A stretch of 64,000 nt of DNA from the NCBI GenBank assembly GCA_018806915.1, contig JAGKQI010000062.1:62001-126000 (forward strand), read 5' to 3'. Below are positions 20,175-30,941 of the stretch, in pieces. This DNA is from Phytophthora colocasiae (Eukaryota; Oomycota; Peronosporomycetes; Peronosporales; Peronosporaceae). The position numbers were made by a program, and so were the translations under genes. The notes below the pieces were generated by a model, which saw nothing but the letters and a program-made list of their open reading frames with translations, was not told where the DNA came from and ran no database searches. Numbering within the stretch: the first letter of the stretch is position 1; each line of letters begins with the position of its first letter.

Positions 20175-21682
20175 ATGTTGGCCCGCCAGCTCGCCACCGT
20201 CACGAAAACTGCACGAAGCACCAGCACAACCTGGTGGAAGCGTGCGTCGTCGTCGTTGGACGTCAGTCAGGACGAAATCAAGAAGCCTGACAACTTCCAG
20301 CTCGTCATTGTGGGCACGGGTTGGGCAGGGTATCAGATGTTCACACAGTGCCGCAAGCACCTGACGGATATTGAGGAGAACATCGGTCGACCGGTAGACC
20401 TTGTTGTCGTTTCCAAGCGCAATGTACGTCTGCCAGTCTCTTAAATATCTAAATAATGCCTAAACTAACATATTTGTACGAACTGCAGCACTTCCTGTAC
20501 ACGCCATTGCTGGCGAGTACGACGGTGGGGACACTCGAGTTCCGCTCCATCATTGAGCCGCTACGTGACAGTATGTTCAGCCACGAGAGCGATTTCCACT
20601 TCGCCCGAGTGGATGACATTGACCCGGAGAAGAAGCTGCTGCATGTTGAGTCGGCAATCAGCGCGGAGAACAGCCACCGCAAGTACGACGTCAAGTACGA
20701 TGCTCTGGTGCTGGCGTGTGGCTCTCGTCCGCTGACGTTCGGGCTCCCTGGCGTGGAAGAACACGCCTTCTTCTTGAAGGAGATCGACCATGCGCAGAGG
20801 ATCCGTAATCGTATTCTGGAGAACTTTGAAGCCGCTACACAGCCTGGTGTTACTCCCGAGGAGAAGCAGCGTCTTCTGCACTTTGTGGTGGTAGGCGGAG
20901 GCCCCACGGGCATCGAGTTCTGCGCTGAGTTGTACGATTTGGTGCTGCAAGATTTAGTGCACAAGTATCCACAGACTTCTAAGCACTTGGGTGTGACATT
21001 GGTGGACTCTGGAGAGATTCTAAACGGTTTTGACAAGCATTTGCGCGCTGTGGCACTGCGCAAGATCCAGAAGCGCAACACGATGGACATTGTCAAGAAG
21101 AATTGTATCGAAGTCACAGCAGAAGGTGTTACAGTCGAAGGAGGCGAGAAAATCCCCGCTGGTCTCGTTGTGTGGACGGCTGGCGTGGGTCCAAATGAGC
21201 TCACCAAGTCTCTGACCGTCTTGGAGAAGAGCAAGCGTGGGAATATCCTGACGAACCAGTACTGCCAAGTATTAGGCGCCGCTGAGGTCGAAGAGAAGGC
21301 CCCGTGGGGGATGCCCCGCCGCTCGAACGTGTTCTCGATTGGCGACTGTGCTGAGATCCTGGATTATCCGCTGCCTGCAACTGCACAGAAGGCTCAGTCC
21401 CAGGCTAACTACCTCACTTCACTACTACGCGGCAAGAACCCGGCCCCTGCCAAGCCGTACACGTTCCAGAGCAAGGGAATGATGGCATATCTGGGCTCAT
21501 ATGAAGGACTCTTCGAGGCTCGTCCTCGTGATGATGATAAGATCACGCTCAGTGGCTGGAAGGCCTGGTTCCTGTGGCGTAGTGCGTATTTGACCAAGCT
21601 TGGAAGCTGGCGACTCCGGTTGCAGGTGCCACTAGACTGGCTTAAGGCGATTCTTGTTGGTCGCGATGTGTCCAAGTTTTAG
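20175..21682 (+). CDS. NDH2: Type II (alternative, rotenone-insensitive) NADH:ubiquinone oxidoreductase, mitochondrial
   Basis: A single-polypeptide FAD enzyme that passes electrons from NADH to ubiquinone without pumping protons. Two exons: 20175-20423 and 20489-21682, with a 65-bp GTACGT...CTGCAG intron between the codons of RN and HFLYTP, a block conserved in NDH2 proteins. The product has 480 residues. A basic Ser/Thr-rich N-terminus (MLARQLATVTKTARSTS) looks like a mitochondrial presequence. The FAD-binding VIVGTGWAG is at residues 44-52. The NAD(P)H-binding VVVGGGPTGIEFCAEL is at about 213-228. A conserved SIGDCAEI follows, and the C-terminus has the membrane-associating WRSAYLTKLGSWR segment. 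No EF-hand insertion is visible. An inverted, broken paralogue lies 5.6 kb downstream. The start is chosen as the only ATG before the presequence. Confidence 0.95.
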
Positions 21683-22897
21683 ACGGAGTGACACAACGCG
21701 CTATAGAAGATCAAAGCGGTGTATTCATCCAATACTTTTTCTGCACTCGACGTTGGCCTTGCTGAATGATGAAGTGGCCATATTGGCTCAGCCTTCACTG
21801 CCTTGAAAAGAACCATTGGATTCACGGACGACCAGGTGTCCTAGTAGAAGAGTTAAGGCAACCAGCAAAGCCACAGACCCGAGGTGGAGAATATTTCAAG
21901 AATACTGGTGGATACAAGTTCATTAACGACGATAGGGAGGCCGCACCCATTTTTTTTTGCGGATGTGAAAGTTTTGCCTCTCGTTTTGCTAATCAAAAAT
22001 TGAAATCGCTTTCCAAATTGGATGTTAAGAAGGAGTTCGAAACCAAGCTGTCGAAGGGTTTCAACTGCATGACAGTAACAATTTTTGCCTACACAAGTAC
22101 TGCGAGTGTTTCTAGTTCATTTCCCCAACCCAAAAAGCCTCGACAATGTTTACCGATACCGACCTAAGCGCCTCCATGTATTCGCTTTTAGTGGATCAAA
22201 CGAACGTACCTACCTTCAAATTACATGTAGACGTACTTTTTTCTTAGACCAGGCTGCAAAGTTCCATGACGCTTTGGATGTCTCTCACCGCGCTCTGGCG
22301 AGGTTGCCCCCAATGTTCATCGTTCCGGTTCGTAATGAATTTGCTAGGCATCGTGGTTCAATCTGCCCGACAGCGCACCTCATATAGTCGATCAACTCGG
22401 ACAGCTCATTGATCATTTTCCGTTGAGATTTTTTCCTAAGCCCGTCTTGTGAGGCTTAAAAATTGCTGAAGAATTGATGGAACTGCATGTGGATGAAGCA
22501 CCTCAAGAAGTCGAGGGGAAGCGCGAATCGTGCAAGGTTTTCTTAAACGCGCACAAACGATCGGTAAGAGGCTTTATGTTTCGTTAGAACGTACTGATTC
22601 ACATGGATACAGGGTCCTGCATTATCATCGACACGTCCATGGGAAAAATTGCGAGTGAATCCCCCTCAAGTAATTGCTACTATATAACCCACGCCCATGG
22701 CGGAATAAGTGTACTAACATGTAAGTACCTTGCAAGAAGAAGATTTAGGACCCAAGCATGGTTACCACTTTTTTTCGGATTCATTATGAGCATCCCAAAC
22801 GGCTATCTGGAAATAGCCTTGCGCCAATGTTTGTACTTTGGCACCGTAGACATCATCTCGGCGAATGGGTCAGCATCAATGGAACTTCCCTGCCAAT
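21683..22897. other. Intergenic, no recognised gene
   Basis: A 133-codon plus-strand frame at 21766-22167 (HWIHGRPGVLVEELRQPAKP...) is the longest. It is unrecognised, with no introns or family motifs that I can see. TATATAA at about 22,681 lies some 215 bp upstream of the kelch gene start. The rest looks like decayed unique sequence. Confidence 0.4.
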
Positions 22898-25804
22898 ATG
22901 CTGCAGTTGTTAGTTTTCCTGCTATGGTGTCAACGCATATTAGCTGCCAATTGGGCCCAGGTAAGTGGAACAAAATACACAAACGCAGCGGTGAGAGAGA
23001 TCACACCCTGGACAAGTCGACATGGCCACGCAGTAGCAGCTCTGGACTTCAGTGACGACTATGTGCGTAGTACAGGGCAGAAAGCAAGACTTTTCGTCCT
23101 CGGAGGAGACTCAAACGTTCAGGGATCACAAGACTTGAGGGCGTATCCAGGTGGTGGGGCCATGCGCAACGACGTGTGGAGTACAACGGGGCCATCCTGG
23201 AACCTACAGACGAACATCCTGAAAACGACCAAGTGGGGAGATCCATTGCCACAGATTGTGGCAAATGTGACTTGGCTCCAGACGAATAACGGCAAGCGAC
23301 CACCGCGTGGCGTCTCGTATTCAGATTGGATCGCCTGTGCTTCAGCAGCATGGGCAGTTCATCCTCCTTCAGGATGTGACGACCCTACTAAGCCCCCAGG
23401 TGCTTACTTGGCCGATAATATGTTTTCTCCACGTCGGAACTTTGTCGCTCTTGCCTTCCAGAACGAGTTATTCGTCTTTGGAGGTCGCGCTCGCGAGCAT
23501 TTCCCAGTATCTCAGTCTCAGCTACGTGGAGGCACAGGACCAGACAGTTTGGCCCCAGATAACGTGCGATGGCTGGAATTTGCGGTACTAAAGAACGACA
23601 TCTGGCGTAGTAGTGATGCTGGGTCGTCCTGGAAACTTGTGACTCCAGGTTGCACTTACCCTCAAAGTGCTTTAGTGCACAAAGCGTCACGTCCAGAGCT
23701 TCAATGTGAAGACGATGACCAGTGTGAAGGTGACGCGTCCTGCAAAGTAGATGAAGCCACTTCCACAGGCTTTTGCGTGTGTAATATGTGGTCACCTCGG
23801 GAGTTCCATGCAGTGGCAGTGTTCAATGATGCCTTGTTCCTGTCTGGAGGCTATGCACTCATCGAGTTAGGGAACTGCGGGGTAGAGGAGAACGCACGTA
23901 AACGCCCGTCTGGCGAGGAGTTCGCGTGTGGTGGTGGCTACCGTGCATACTTGAATGACATTTGGACGTCTACGGATGGTCAGCACTGGAAAATGTTGAA
24001 ACTTCATACTGAATTCTCCCCTCGAGGTGAACATTCGATGGTAGTATTCAATTCTCTGCTCTACATTCTCGGTGGGCGTACGGGAGCATCACAAACAGAA
24101 GGGGGTGAAGCACAAACGGAACTTCTGAATGATGTGTGGGTAAGTACCAATGGATCTACATGGAGTCGAGTGGCAAAGCCAGCGCCTTGGCCACCTCGAG
24201 CAAAACACGTGACTCTCGTTCTACCAGGAGCTCCCGACCAAACTTCAGGTGATGACCCAGATGAGCAGCTTATCCTCATGTTCGGTGAAGATGCAGAGAG
24301 GACACTTGAAGATGTTTGGGTCTGGAAAGGAGGGGATACGAATTGGATCAAGGACTACTCGACTGATACAGCGTTCTCCGAATACGTGAGACCTACGAGC
24401 GACGTGTCATATCTACGTACGATGGTAGATGCTGATGCTCTAGCCTTGGGTGCAGCAGGTATCAGCACGATCCAAGACCTCACGACGCTTTCATTCGACC
24501 AGACGATTGCTCTGAGGAGGCTCATGCCCATTTGCGACTACATCTCACTTGCCAAACTGGTCGTTGAGCAATGCATAGTGCAACCAGCAGAGTATGAAGG
24601 ACAAGAATATGCCAATGTCAAAGTGATCCAAGGAGCTAACGGAGACGCAGAAGCAGCTCAAACCACGATCATTTCTCAAGATGAAACGAATTGGGACGGC
24701 TGCACACACATTGGCACTAAAGTGACAGATGCAATTACAGGTCGTCTGCGATGGGCAGACGTTCTTGGCGTCGACCAGGTCCAAGTCCTTCGAGACGTAT
24801 TTGTCGATGCTCAAGAAAGCATCTGCCAGTGGAGACCCAAGCCACGATCTGGTCACGCTGGGGTCGTCTTCAAACGGAACGTGCTGGTGCTTGGTGGCCT
24901 TACAGCACCTGACTACTACGATAATGACGTCTGGTATCGTGACGCTCGTCGGCCTCTAGCGCAGTTCACGCTCATGCCTCCTAGTGGCAGTTCTGACTCA
25001 GTGTTTAAGTTCGAGAGCGACAAGCCTTACTGTCTGTTCGAGTATTCTTTGCTCGATACGGCGGAGCAGCTCGTTGTGCGTAACTGGACTGTAACATTGG
25101 GAGAAGTGGACTACTCGAGCTGGTTAGACTCCGGTACATTTCGAATGCGTGTCCGAGCGCGAGATCCCGCCGGCAATGTGGACGCAACGTTCGAGGATGG
25201 TCGAAATGAGTACACGTGGGTCTACGTTCGTCCGCTTCCTTGGGGATTGATTATCGGTCTGTCTAGTGTCGGCTTCGTGCTGCTGGCAGGATTCTTGATG
25301 GAGTGGCGTAAGCGTCGTAAACGTGCAGCTATGGAGCGATATGCCATGAAACGCATGCGTCGCAAGCTCAAGAAGAAAAACGCTGCTGTTGCCATTGCAA
25401 AAGAGGGTGACCCCAATTGGCGCGAGACGTACGATGATGCTAAGGAAGGGAAAAAAGGCAAGAAGGGCAAGAAAAGCAGTACGAAGAGGAAACCCACGAC
25501 TTCCAATGACAAGAAGACGAAGACTAAGGCCAAAGACAAAACCAAGGAGAAGAAAAGTAAAACGAAGGCAAAAAGTGGAGACGACAAGAAGAAGAAGAAG
25601 ACTCGGTCGAAAGACGGAGAGAAAAAGTCGGCCAAAGCTAAAACAAAGACCAAAGACACTTCTGCCAAGAAAAAGAAAACAAAAGACGGCGCCAAAGCGA
25701 CTGAGAAGCGAGCAAGTAAATCGGGTAAGAAGGACAAACCCGACAAGAAGAAAGCAAGCGATAAACCTAAAGGCGACAAGAAGCCTAAAAGTGACAAGAA
25801 GTAA
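22898..25804 (+). CDS. Kelch-repeat type I membrane protein with lysine-rich cytoplasmic tail
   Basis: I chose the ATG at 22898, 11 codons inside the longest frame, because it opens directly into a signal peptide (MLQLLVFLLWCQRILAANWAQ). The product has 968 residues with no intron. The ectodomain carries about six kelch-type blades, recognisable as PRRNFVALAFQNELFVFGG, REFHAVAVFNDALFLSGGY, RGEHSMVVFNSLLYILGG, and RSGHAGVVFKRNVLVLGG, each with a following DVW motif. A cysteine-rich EGF-like patch (CEDDDQCEGDASC) interrupts blades 2 and 3. A beta-sandwich-like domain precedes the membrane span WGLIIGLSSVGFVLLAGFLM (about 795-815). The last about 130 residues are almost all Lys with Asp, Ser and Thr. 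Function unknown; adhesion or surface sensing is a guess from architecture. Similar kelch-ectodomain proteins exist in oomycetes. Confidence 0.85.
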   Translation: MLQLLVFLLWCQRILAANWAQVSGTKYTNAAVREITPWTSRHGHAVAALDFSDDYVRSTGQKARLFVLGGDSNVQGSQDLRAYPGGGAMRNDVWSTTGPSWNLQTNILKTTKWGDPLPQIVANVTWLQTNNGKRPPRGVSYSDWIACASAAWAVHPPSGCDDPTKPPGAYLADNMFSPRRNFVALAFQNELFVFGGRAREHFPVSQSQLRGGTGPDSLAPDNVRWLEFAVLKNDIWRSSDAGSSWKLVTPGCTYPQSALVHKASRPELQCEDDDQCEGDASCKVDEATSTGFCVCNMWSPREFHAVAVFNDALFLSGGYALIELGNCGVEENARKRPSGEEFACGGGYRAYLNDIWTSTDGQHWKMLKLHTEFSPRGEHSMVVFNSLLYILGGRTGASQTEGGEAQTELLNDVWVSTNGSTWSRVAKPAPWPPRAKHVTLVLPGAPDQTSGDDPDEQLILMFGEDAERTLEDVWVWKGGDTNWIKDYSTDTAFSEYVRPTSDVSYLRTMVDADALALGAAGISTIQDLTTLSFDQTIALRRLMPICDYISLAKLVVEQCIVQPAEYEGQEYANVKVIQGANGDAEAAQTTIISQDETNWDGCTHIGTKVTDAITGRLRWADVLGVDQVQVLRDVFVDAQESICQWRPKPRSGHAGVVFKRNVLVLGGLTAPDYYDNDVWYRDARRPLAQFTLMPPSGSSDSVFKFESDKPYCLFEYSLLDTAEQLVVRNWTVTLGEVDYSSWLDSGTFRMRVRARDPAGNVDATFEDGRNEYTWVYVRPLPWGLIIGLSSVGFVLLAGFLMEWRKRRKRAAMERYAMKRMRRKLKKKNAAVAIAKEGDPNWRETYDDAKEGKKGKKGKKSSTKRKPTTSNDKKTKTKAKDKTKEKKSKTKAKSGDDKKKKKTRSKDGEKKSAKAKTKTKDTSAKKKKTKDGAKATEKRASKSGKKDKPDKKKASDKPKGDKKPKSDKK

Positions 25805-26170
25805 CAGAATGTGTACACTAGATCTTCACACGCAAAGATATACAACTTGTTGATAAGAAGGGAAATCTTGGACTGAGGCTTCCTGCCCTGTGACTCTTGA
25901 GCGGAGGATCTTTTTACCTACGGTAGATCTTTTAACTGCTGCGATTGCTCAGTCTTTCAACACGGATGCCGTTTCCAACAAGAAGGTCAAAGACGACAAG
26001 AAGAAGACCAAATAAACCACAACTATTGAAATCGCAATTATCCACATTCAGTACATGTGCCGGTTGTAATACATGTACATACATGTATTATACTATCTGC
26101 ACTATTAAGTTCGAGTGCGAACTTAGTGGGCTACACTGGTGCTCAATGCTAAAAGTGAGTCACGGCAAAA
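25805..26170. other. Intergenic between kelch and ING genes
   Basis: Contains a short open stretch ending NKKVKDDKKKTK with TAA near 26017, reminiscent of the lysine-rich tail of the upstream gene, and the palindrome annotated at 26067-26090. Confidence 0.4.
26067..26090. promoter_or_regulatory. Perfect 11-bp inverted repeat upstream of the ING gene
   Basis: TAATACATGTA, then CA, then TACATGTATTA. The arms match perfectly and the element ends 80 bp before the ATG at 26171. It could bind a dimeric factor; no known factor is assigned. Confidence 0.4.
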
Positions 26171-27095
26171 ATGGGCACCTACGTGGAGGACTACCTCGAG
26201 AGCATGTACATGCTACCGTCGGAGATCAAACGCAACTTCGACCTTATGCGTGAGCTGGATAAGGTGCGTGTGCCTATCTCTCCACGTGCCTTGCTTTCTA
26301 CTTGCTCTTCTAACGCTCAATGTGCAGGCTTCCTACCCGCTGCTGGACGAACTTAAGACAACGCAGAAAACGTACTTAACGTCTGCACGACAAAAGGTGC
26401 TTGCTAGGTGCGCGGATTCGTCAAAAGGTGATGCTACAGAGCAAGAACTTCGCGAGCTCATCGAAGCCGATGAAATGGTGCAGCAGCTCAAAGAAAAACA
26501 CGCTCTAGTAGTGCAGAAACTGGATGAGAAGATTGCCATTGCAGCTCAGAGTTATGACATTGTCGACCACCATATTCGTCGACTGGACCGAGATCTGGAG
26601 AGCTATGCAAGTCTACTGAAGGCCAACGGGGAGTACCAGGAGGACAGCAGACCTCAACGCAAGAAGCAGAAGCTGGCAGCGACTACTGCTGTGCACCAGT
26701 TGTCCCAGAGCCATGTCGTTCCAAATGTGCATGTGCGTAGCAAGCACAACACAGTTGCAGCTGCTGGAATGAAGGAGAAGGCAGCTATACCTGCACTCTC
26801 AAAGGCTTCTAGTACTGGAGGCTCATCGACGAGGAAGAAATCGGTCGCGGAGGTAACGGTGACGGTGCCTGCTGCAGCTGCTGGGCCAGTGATCCTGGCT
26901 TCGGAAGATCTTCCCATCGACCCGAACGAACCTATTTATTGCAGTTGTCGACGTGTGTCATTCGGACAAATGGTGGGCTGTGACAACGACGACTGCAAGT
27001 ACGAGTGGTTCCACTTCAGCTGTGTCGGACTCACGGACCAACCTGCAGGAAAATGGTACTGCCATGACTGCAAGACGCAGCTTGGCATCAAGTGA
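26171..27095 (+). CDS. ING-family PHD-finger chromatin protein
   Basis: Reader subunit of histone acetyltransferase or deacetylase complexes in other eukaryotes. Exons 26171-26263 and 26328-27095 flank a 64-bp intron (GTGCGT...TGTGCAG). Joining is in phase: the first exon ends LMRELDK and the second begins ASYPLLDEL. The product has 286 residues. The N-terminal ING helical domain contains YLESMYMLPSEIKRNFDLMRELD, the hallmark of the family. A basic, Ser/Ala-rich middle follows. The C-terminal PHD finger starts IYCSCRRVSFGQMVGCDND and ends WYCHDCK, with all eight C4-HC3 ligands present, including WFHFSCVGL. The PHD finger of relatives binds H3K4me3. Nuclear localisation is inferred. Confidence 0.93.
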
Positions 27096-27264
27096 TCGGT
27101 TTCTGCAGATACGGACCACGGTACTCCGAGTTGTAGGTGAGTGACGTTAAATCGATTTTCTTTTTACCTGATGAATTGGTTTATTTCGTAACCGGATCGA
27201 ATGGATATTGGTGAATCACCAATGGTGATATTCAAGAATGAAAGCTTGATCAACAGGATCATGG

Positions 27265-28763
27265 TTAAAATCTGGACACATCTCGACCTACAAGTAGCGC
27301 TTTGAGCCAATCCAGTGGCACCTGCAGTCGGAGCCGCCAACTCCCTAGCTTGGTCAGATACGCACTTCGCCAGAGAAACCACGCCTGCCAACCACTGAGT
27401 GTGATTTTGTTGGTTTCATGAGGTCGCGCCTCGAACAAGCTTTGGTACGATCCCAGGTACGCCATCATACCCTTGCTACGGAACATGTACGGTTTGGCAG
27501 GAGCTGCATTCTTGCCCCGCAGCAGAGCTGTGAGGTAATCGGCTTGGGTTTGAGCCTTTTGCGCCGTCGCCGGTAACGGGTAGTCGAGAATTTCAGCACA
27601 ATCACCGATGGAGAAGACGTTCGAGCGACGAGGCATCCCGAATGGTGCCTCCTCCTCGACTTCTGCTGCACCAAGTACTTGACAGTACTGGTTTGTCAGG
27701 ATGTTGCCACGTTTGCTCTTCTCGAACACAGTGAGCGACTTGGTGAGAGCATTGGGACCCACGCCTGCTGTCCAGACTACAAGACCAGCAGGAAGTTTTT
27801 CTCCACCTTCAAGTGTAACACCATCAGCCGTGACTTCAATGCAGTTCTTCTTGATAATCTGCATGCTGCTTCTCGACTCAATTTTGCTGAGTGCCACAGT
27901 GCGTAGTTGCCTGTCAAAACCACTGAGAATTTCACCGGAGTCCAGCAACGTCACCCCAAGGTACTTAGAGACATCCGGGTACATGTGTCGTAGATCTTGG
28001 AGCACCAAGTCGTCACCGACGACGACAAAGTGGAGCAAGCGCGCTTTCTCCTCAGGAGTGACTCCAGGTTGTGTAGCTACCTCGAAGTTCTCTAGGATTT
28101 TTTTTTGTTGCGGATCTTCTGGGCGTGGTGGATCTCCTTGAGGAAGAAGGCGTGCTCTTCCACTCCGGGGAGGCCGAATGTCAGGGGCCGAGACCCACAA
28201 GCCAGCACCAACGTGTCGTACTTAATAGGATACTCTTGACGTGAACCCAAGGCGGATTTAACAAACAGCTCCTTCCTCTCCGGATCGATCTCTTTCACAC
28301 TCGCAAGGTGGAAATGTCCTTCGTGTCGGAACATTCCGTCTCGGATTGGCTCCGTGATCGACTGGAACTCGAGTGTTCCTACAGTTGTGCTTGCTAGCAG
28401 TGGAGTGTACAAGAAGTGCTACAAGGCAACAGATCAAGTTAGATCTACTGAAAGCAAGCGGAAGTGAACGTACTGTACGTACGTTTCGCATTGAAACCAC
28501 GACGATATCGACGTCCCTACCACCGACGTTCTTCTCGATATCCGCAAGGTGTTTGGAGCATTCTGTAAACATTTTGTATCCGGCCCAGCCCGTGCCTACA
28601 ATCACGAGTTGATAGTTGTCGCTCTGCACGGCTTGTTGTCGTTCAGAAGCCGATACAATGCCTTCGTTCGTGTAGTTGCTTTGTTGAGCATCGGCCATCG
28701 CTTCTGCCAAAGTGGCAAAGGTTTGTCGATCCCGTTCGTAGTATGAAGCGTCCGACGCAACAT
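27265..28763 (-). pseudogene. Second NDH2-type NADH dehydrogenase, inverted and inactivated
   Basis: Paralogue of the gene at 20175 on the opposite strand. A presequence-like start (MLRRTLHTTNG, about 28763) is one frame off from the FAD domain, which reads VIVGTGWAGYKMFTEC. The intron is at the same place (28419-28482, 64 bp, GTACGT...TTGTAG, between RN and HFLYTP). Two lesions are decisive. The first is an A9 run near 28090-28107 that shifts the frame after IRNK. The second is an in-frame loss of about 12 codons that removes GGPTGIEFCAEL, the NADH-binding glycine motif, leaving VVVGDDLVLQ. The last 250 residues remain open and very similar to the intact gene, ending at the TAA at 27265-27267. 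An alternative start at 28710 avoids the first shift but not the other two defects. Confidence 0.85.
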
Positions 28764-29411
28764 TTTGCTGTCGGTGATGATCGCAACACGCAGAGCTTGA
28801 CGGAGAAGCACCATTGCAGTTCTTTGAACGGAGTATTGGAGACTGGAAGGTAAAAGGAATTATGAGCCTGGACTCCTGCGAGGCTCAAGACTTCGACATT
28901 GCGTTGCTGCAGTACCCCGCGTTGAAACCGCTGGGCTTAGCAACAGCAGGAAAGCGCAAAGAAGCCACGTCCGTCAGCTTTTCGTGTTGAAGTGGATGTC
29001 AAAAGCGAGGATTATGGAGTGGGCGTCACTCGGAACGCAACCACATCCTAGGCTGAGTGTGGTTTCTGAAGCCTGTCATGGTGACACCGTCGCGTGCAGC
29101 TCGAAAGCTCAGACAAAACGCCACATGTGGCTCAGAACACAGCGAGAGGATTCCTGTGGTGCGGTGCCAAAGTGGAACTTCACGTCGGACGTGTACTTCA
29201 GTTTCGTGTGTACACACAGCAATCACTTTGCATGTAGCCATCTGCCGAAATGATAGCACCCTATTTTTAGTTTCATTTTCCTATTGGCTATAATTCCTAT
29301 TGTCTCAGATCTGAGTCCACTCTTCTTTTGACTGGCTAGCATTCCAGCGTCCCCTTTAGGGTCAAAACATTCGCCGTTTTGCTCAAAGACCCCGACTACT
29401 TTACCCCCATC
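28764..29411. other. Shared upstream region of the NDH2 pseudogene and RPS7
   Basis: No gene seen. An ATTGGCTATAATT stretch at about 29,283 combines an inverted CCAAT box with an AT-rich core about 125 bp before the RPS7 ATG. Confidence 0.35.
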
Positions 29412-30122
29412 ATGGCCTCCAAGATCGTCAAGCCTGAGGGCCAAACCGCCGATGAGTTCGAGCTCCAGGTCGCCCAGGAGCTGTTCAACCTCGAGCAGTC
29501 CGCTGCCGAGATCAAGAACGACCTGAAGGACCTGTACATCACCGCTGCCAAGCAGGTGGACATCTCCTCGGGCCGCAAGGCTATCGTCATCTTCGTGCCC
29601 TTCCGCCTGCACGCTTCGTTCAAGAAGATCCAGTCCCGCCTTGTGCGTGAGCTGGAGAAGAAGTTCTCGGGCCGTCACGTCGTCATCATCGCTCAGCGCA
29701 CCATCCTGGGCAAGGGCTACTCGCGTGCCAACCACGGCGCCGGCCCCCGCCCTCGCTCGCGCACGCTCACCCACGTGCAGGAGCAGATCCTCGATGTAAG
29801 TAGCTCCTCGGAGCCTCTTTGTGTTGATTGTGTTTTCATTTCTGTCGAAATTCGATGATGGCCTCTGGGTTCTAGCCACCCCATGCCGTATGCTCATGCT
29901 CCCGGTCTCTTGTTGTGTCATTTGTGAATACAGGACCTCGTGTTCCCCACCGAGATCGTTGGCAAGCGCACCCGCTGCCGTCTTGACGGCTCCAAGCTGC
30001 TGAAGGTGCACCTGGACCCCAAGGACCAAGTCAACGTGGAGACCAAGCTCGACACGTTCGCCACGGTGTACAAGAAGCTGACCAACAAGGACGTTGTGTT
30101 CGAGTTCCCGGTGCTGGAGTAA
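29412..30122 (+). CDS. RPS7: 40S ribosomal protein S7 (eS7)
   Basis: Structural protein of the small cytosolic ribosomal subunit. Exons 29412-29795 and 29934-30122 flank a 138-bp intron (GTAAGT...ATACAG). The product has 190 residues, the usual eS7 length. Recognisable family blocks are [54 protein letters not shown] and [19 protein letters not shown], the last spanning the splice junction, which supports the join. Codon use is very strongly biased to C/G endings, as expected for a highly expressed gene. That bias also leaves a 318-codon antisense frame open, which I do not regard as a gene. Confidence 0.97.
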
Positions 30123-30357
30123 GTTAGTGGTTGAGTGTGGGCTCTCTGCTTCTTTCCGTTGCAGAGAGCTACCTCCCACTAGGTAGTTTATTCATGAGCA
30201 AGACGCCTGTCAAGCCATAGGCGAGTAATTCTTTGAATCCCACTCAACTCTGGCCAAAAGATCCTTATTGTTCGTCTACATCGACCTCAAGTCATTCATC
30301 TAACTGTAAAACTCTGTGCTACTGTTTCCTGCTATTTGGACGCGCTGCAAAGCGCCG

Positions 30358-30746
30358 TTATCGTCCGTCATCATCATCCTCCGCCAAGTCTCGCATCAAA
30401 ATGTTAAGTGCATCAATCGCTCCAACATCCAGCATCCCCACGCCGCCCACAGCTAAAATTTTCGGCATCTAATCAATGCAACATATAGTCGTTAGTCTTG
30501 CACTTGCAATTGCAACCTGCTCCTCCCATCTACCGCTCTCACCGCCTCAGTATATCGCATCCGGCCAAACGCCTGCTTGTGCTGGTTGGTGATGACGCTC
30601 TCCTCTCTCGCCAAGTCGCACACAGTTCTCCTCGTTTCTCCAGTTTGACCTACATTCTTCCTCTTCTGCTTATTCACCTGTCGAGCAGCCGCTCGTCGCA
30701 CTTGTCGTGCGCTCTGGAACAGTCCGCGCGTTGCTCCTCGTATCAT
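30358..30746 (-). CDS. Possible small mitochondrial protein (two-exon model)
   Basis: The minus strand starts with ATG at 30746 and reads MIRGATRGLFQSARQVRRAAARQ, a textbook amphipathic presequence. A GTGAAT donor at 30677 and an ATTAG acceptor ending at 30469 would remove 209 bp and join it, in phase, to MPKILAVGGVGMLDVGAID...DDDDGR, ending with TAA at 30358-30360. The product would be 59 residues. Without splicing the frame runs to 30492 (84 codons) with less protein-like sequence. No family recognised; both the intron and the gene are tentative. Confidence 0.35.
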
Positions 30747-30941
30747 CTTGGCTGAACCTGCGGTGCCCAGTCAATGATGCCTGTTTGGTTTCATCCAATC
30801 CAATGATTACTTTCTGGTATTTCCATCCCCTTTCTACCAATCACATCTCCATATATGATGGGTATGAGCTTTCTGCTTCGTACTTTTGCATCACCACCTG
30901 AACGGCACTCCGGAATAGACAAGCAGTCGAGTACTCTCTCC

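Noticed and set aside
20449..21234. 261-codon minus-strand frame inside NDH2
   Set aside because: Lies wholly opposite NDH2 exon 2; the sense protein has clear motifs and the antisense has none.
25222..25845. 207-codon minus-strand hydrophobic frame
   Set aside because: Reverse reading of the lysine-rich tail gives Phe/Leu/Ser repeats that imitate a membrane protein. Composition artefact.
29223..30179. 318-codon minus-strand frame covering the RPS7 gene
   Set aside because: It mirrors the RPS7 exons on the other strand and even crosses the intron. It is kept open by the strong C/G-ending codon bias of RPS7, and the peptide (Leu, Gly, His, Asp-rich) has no domain.
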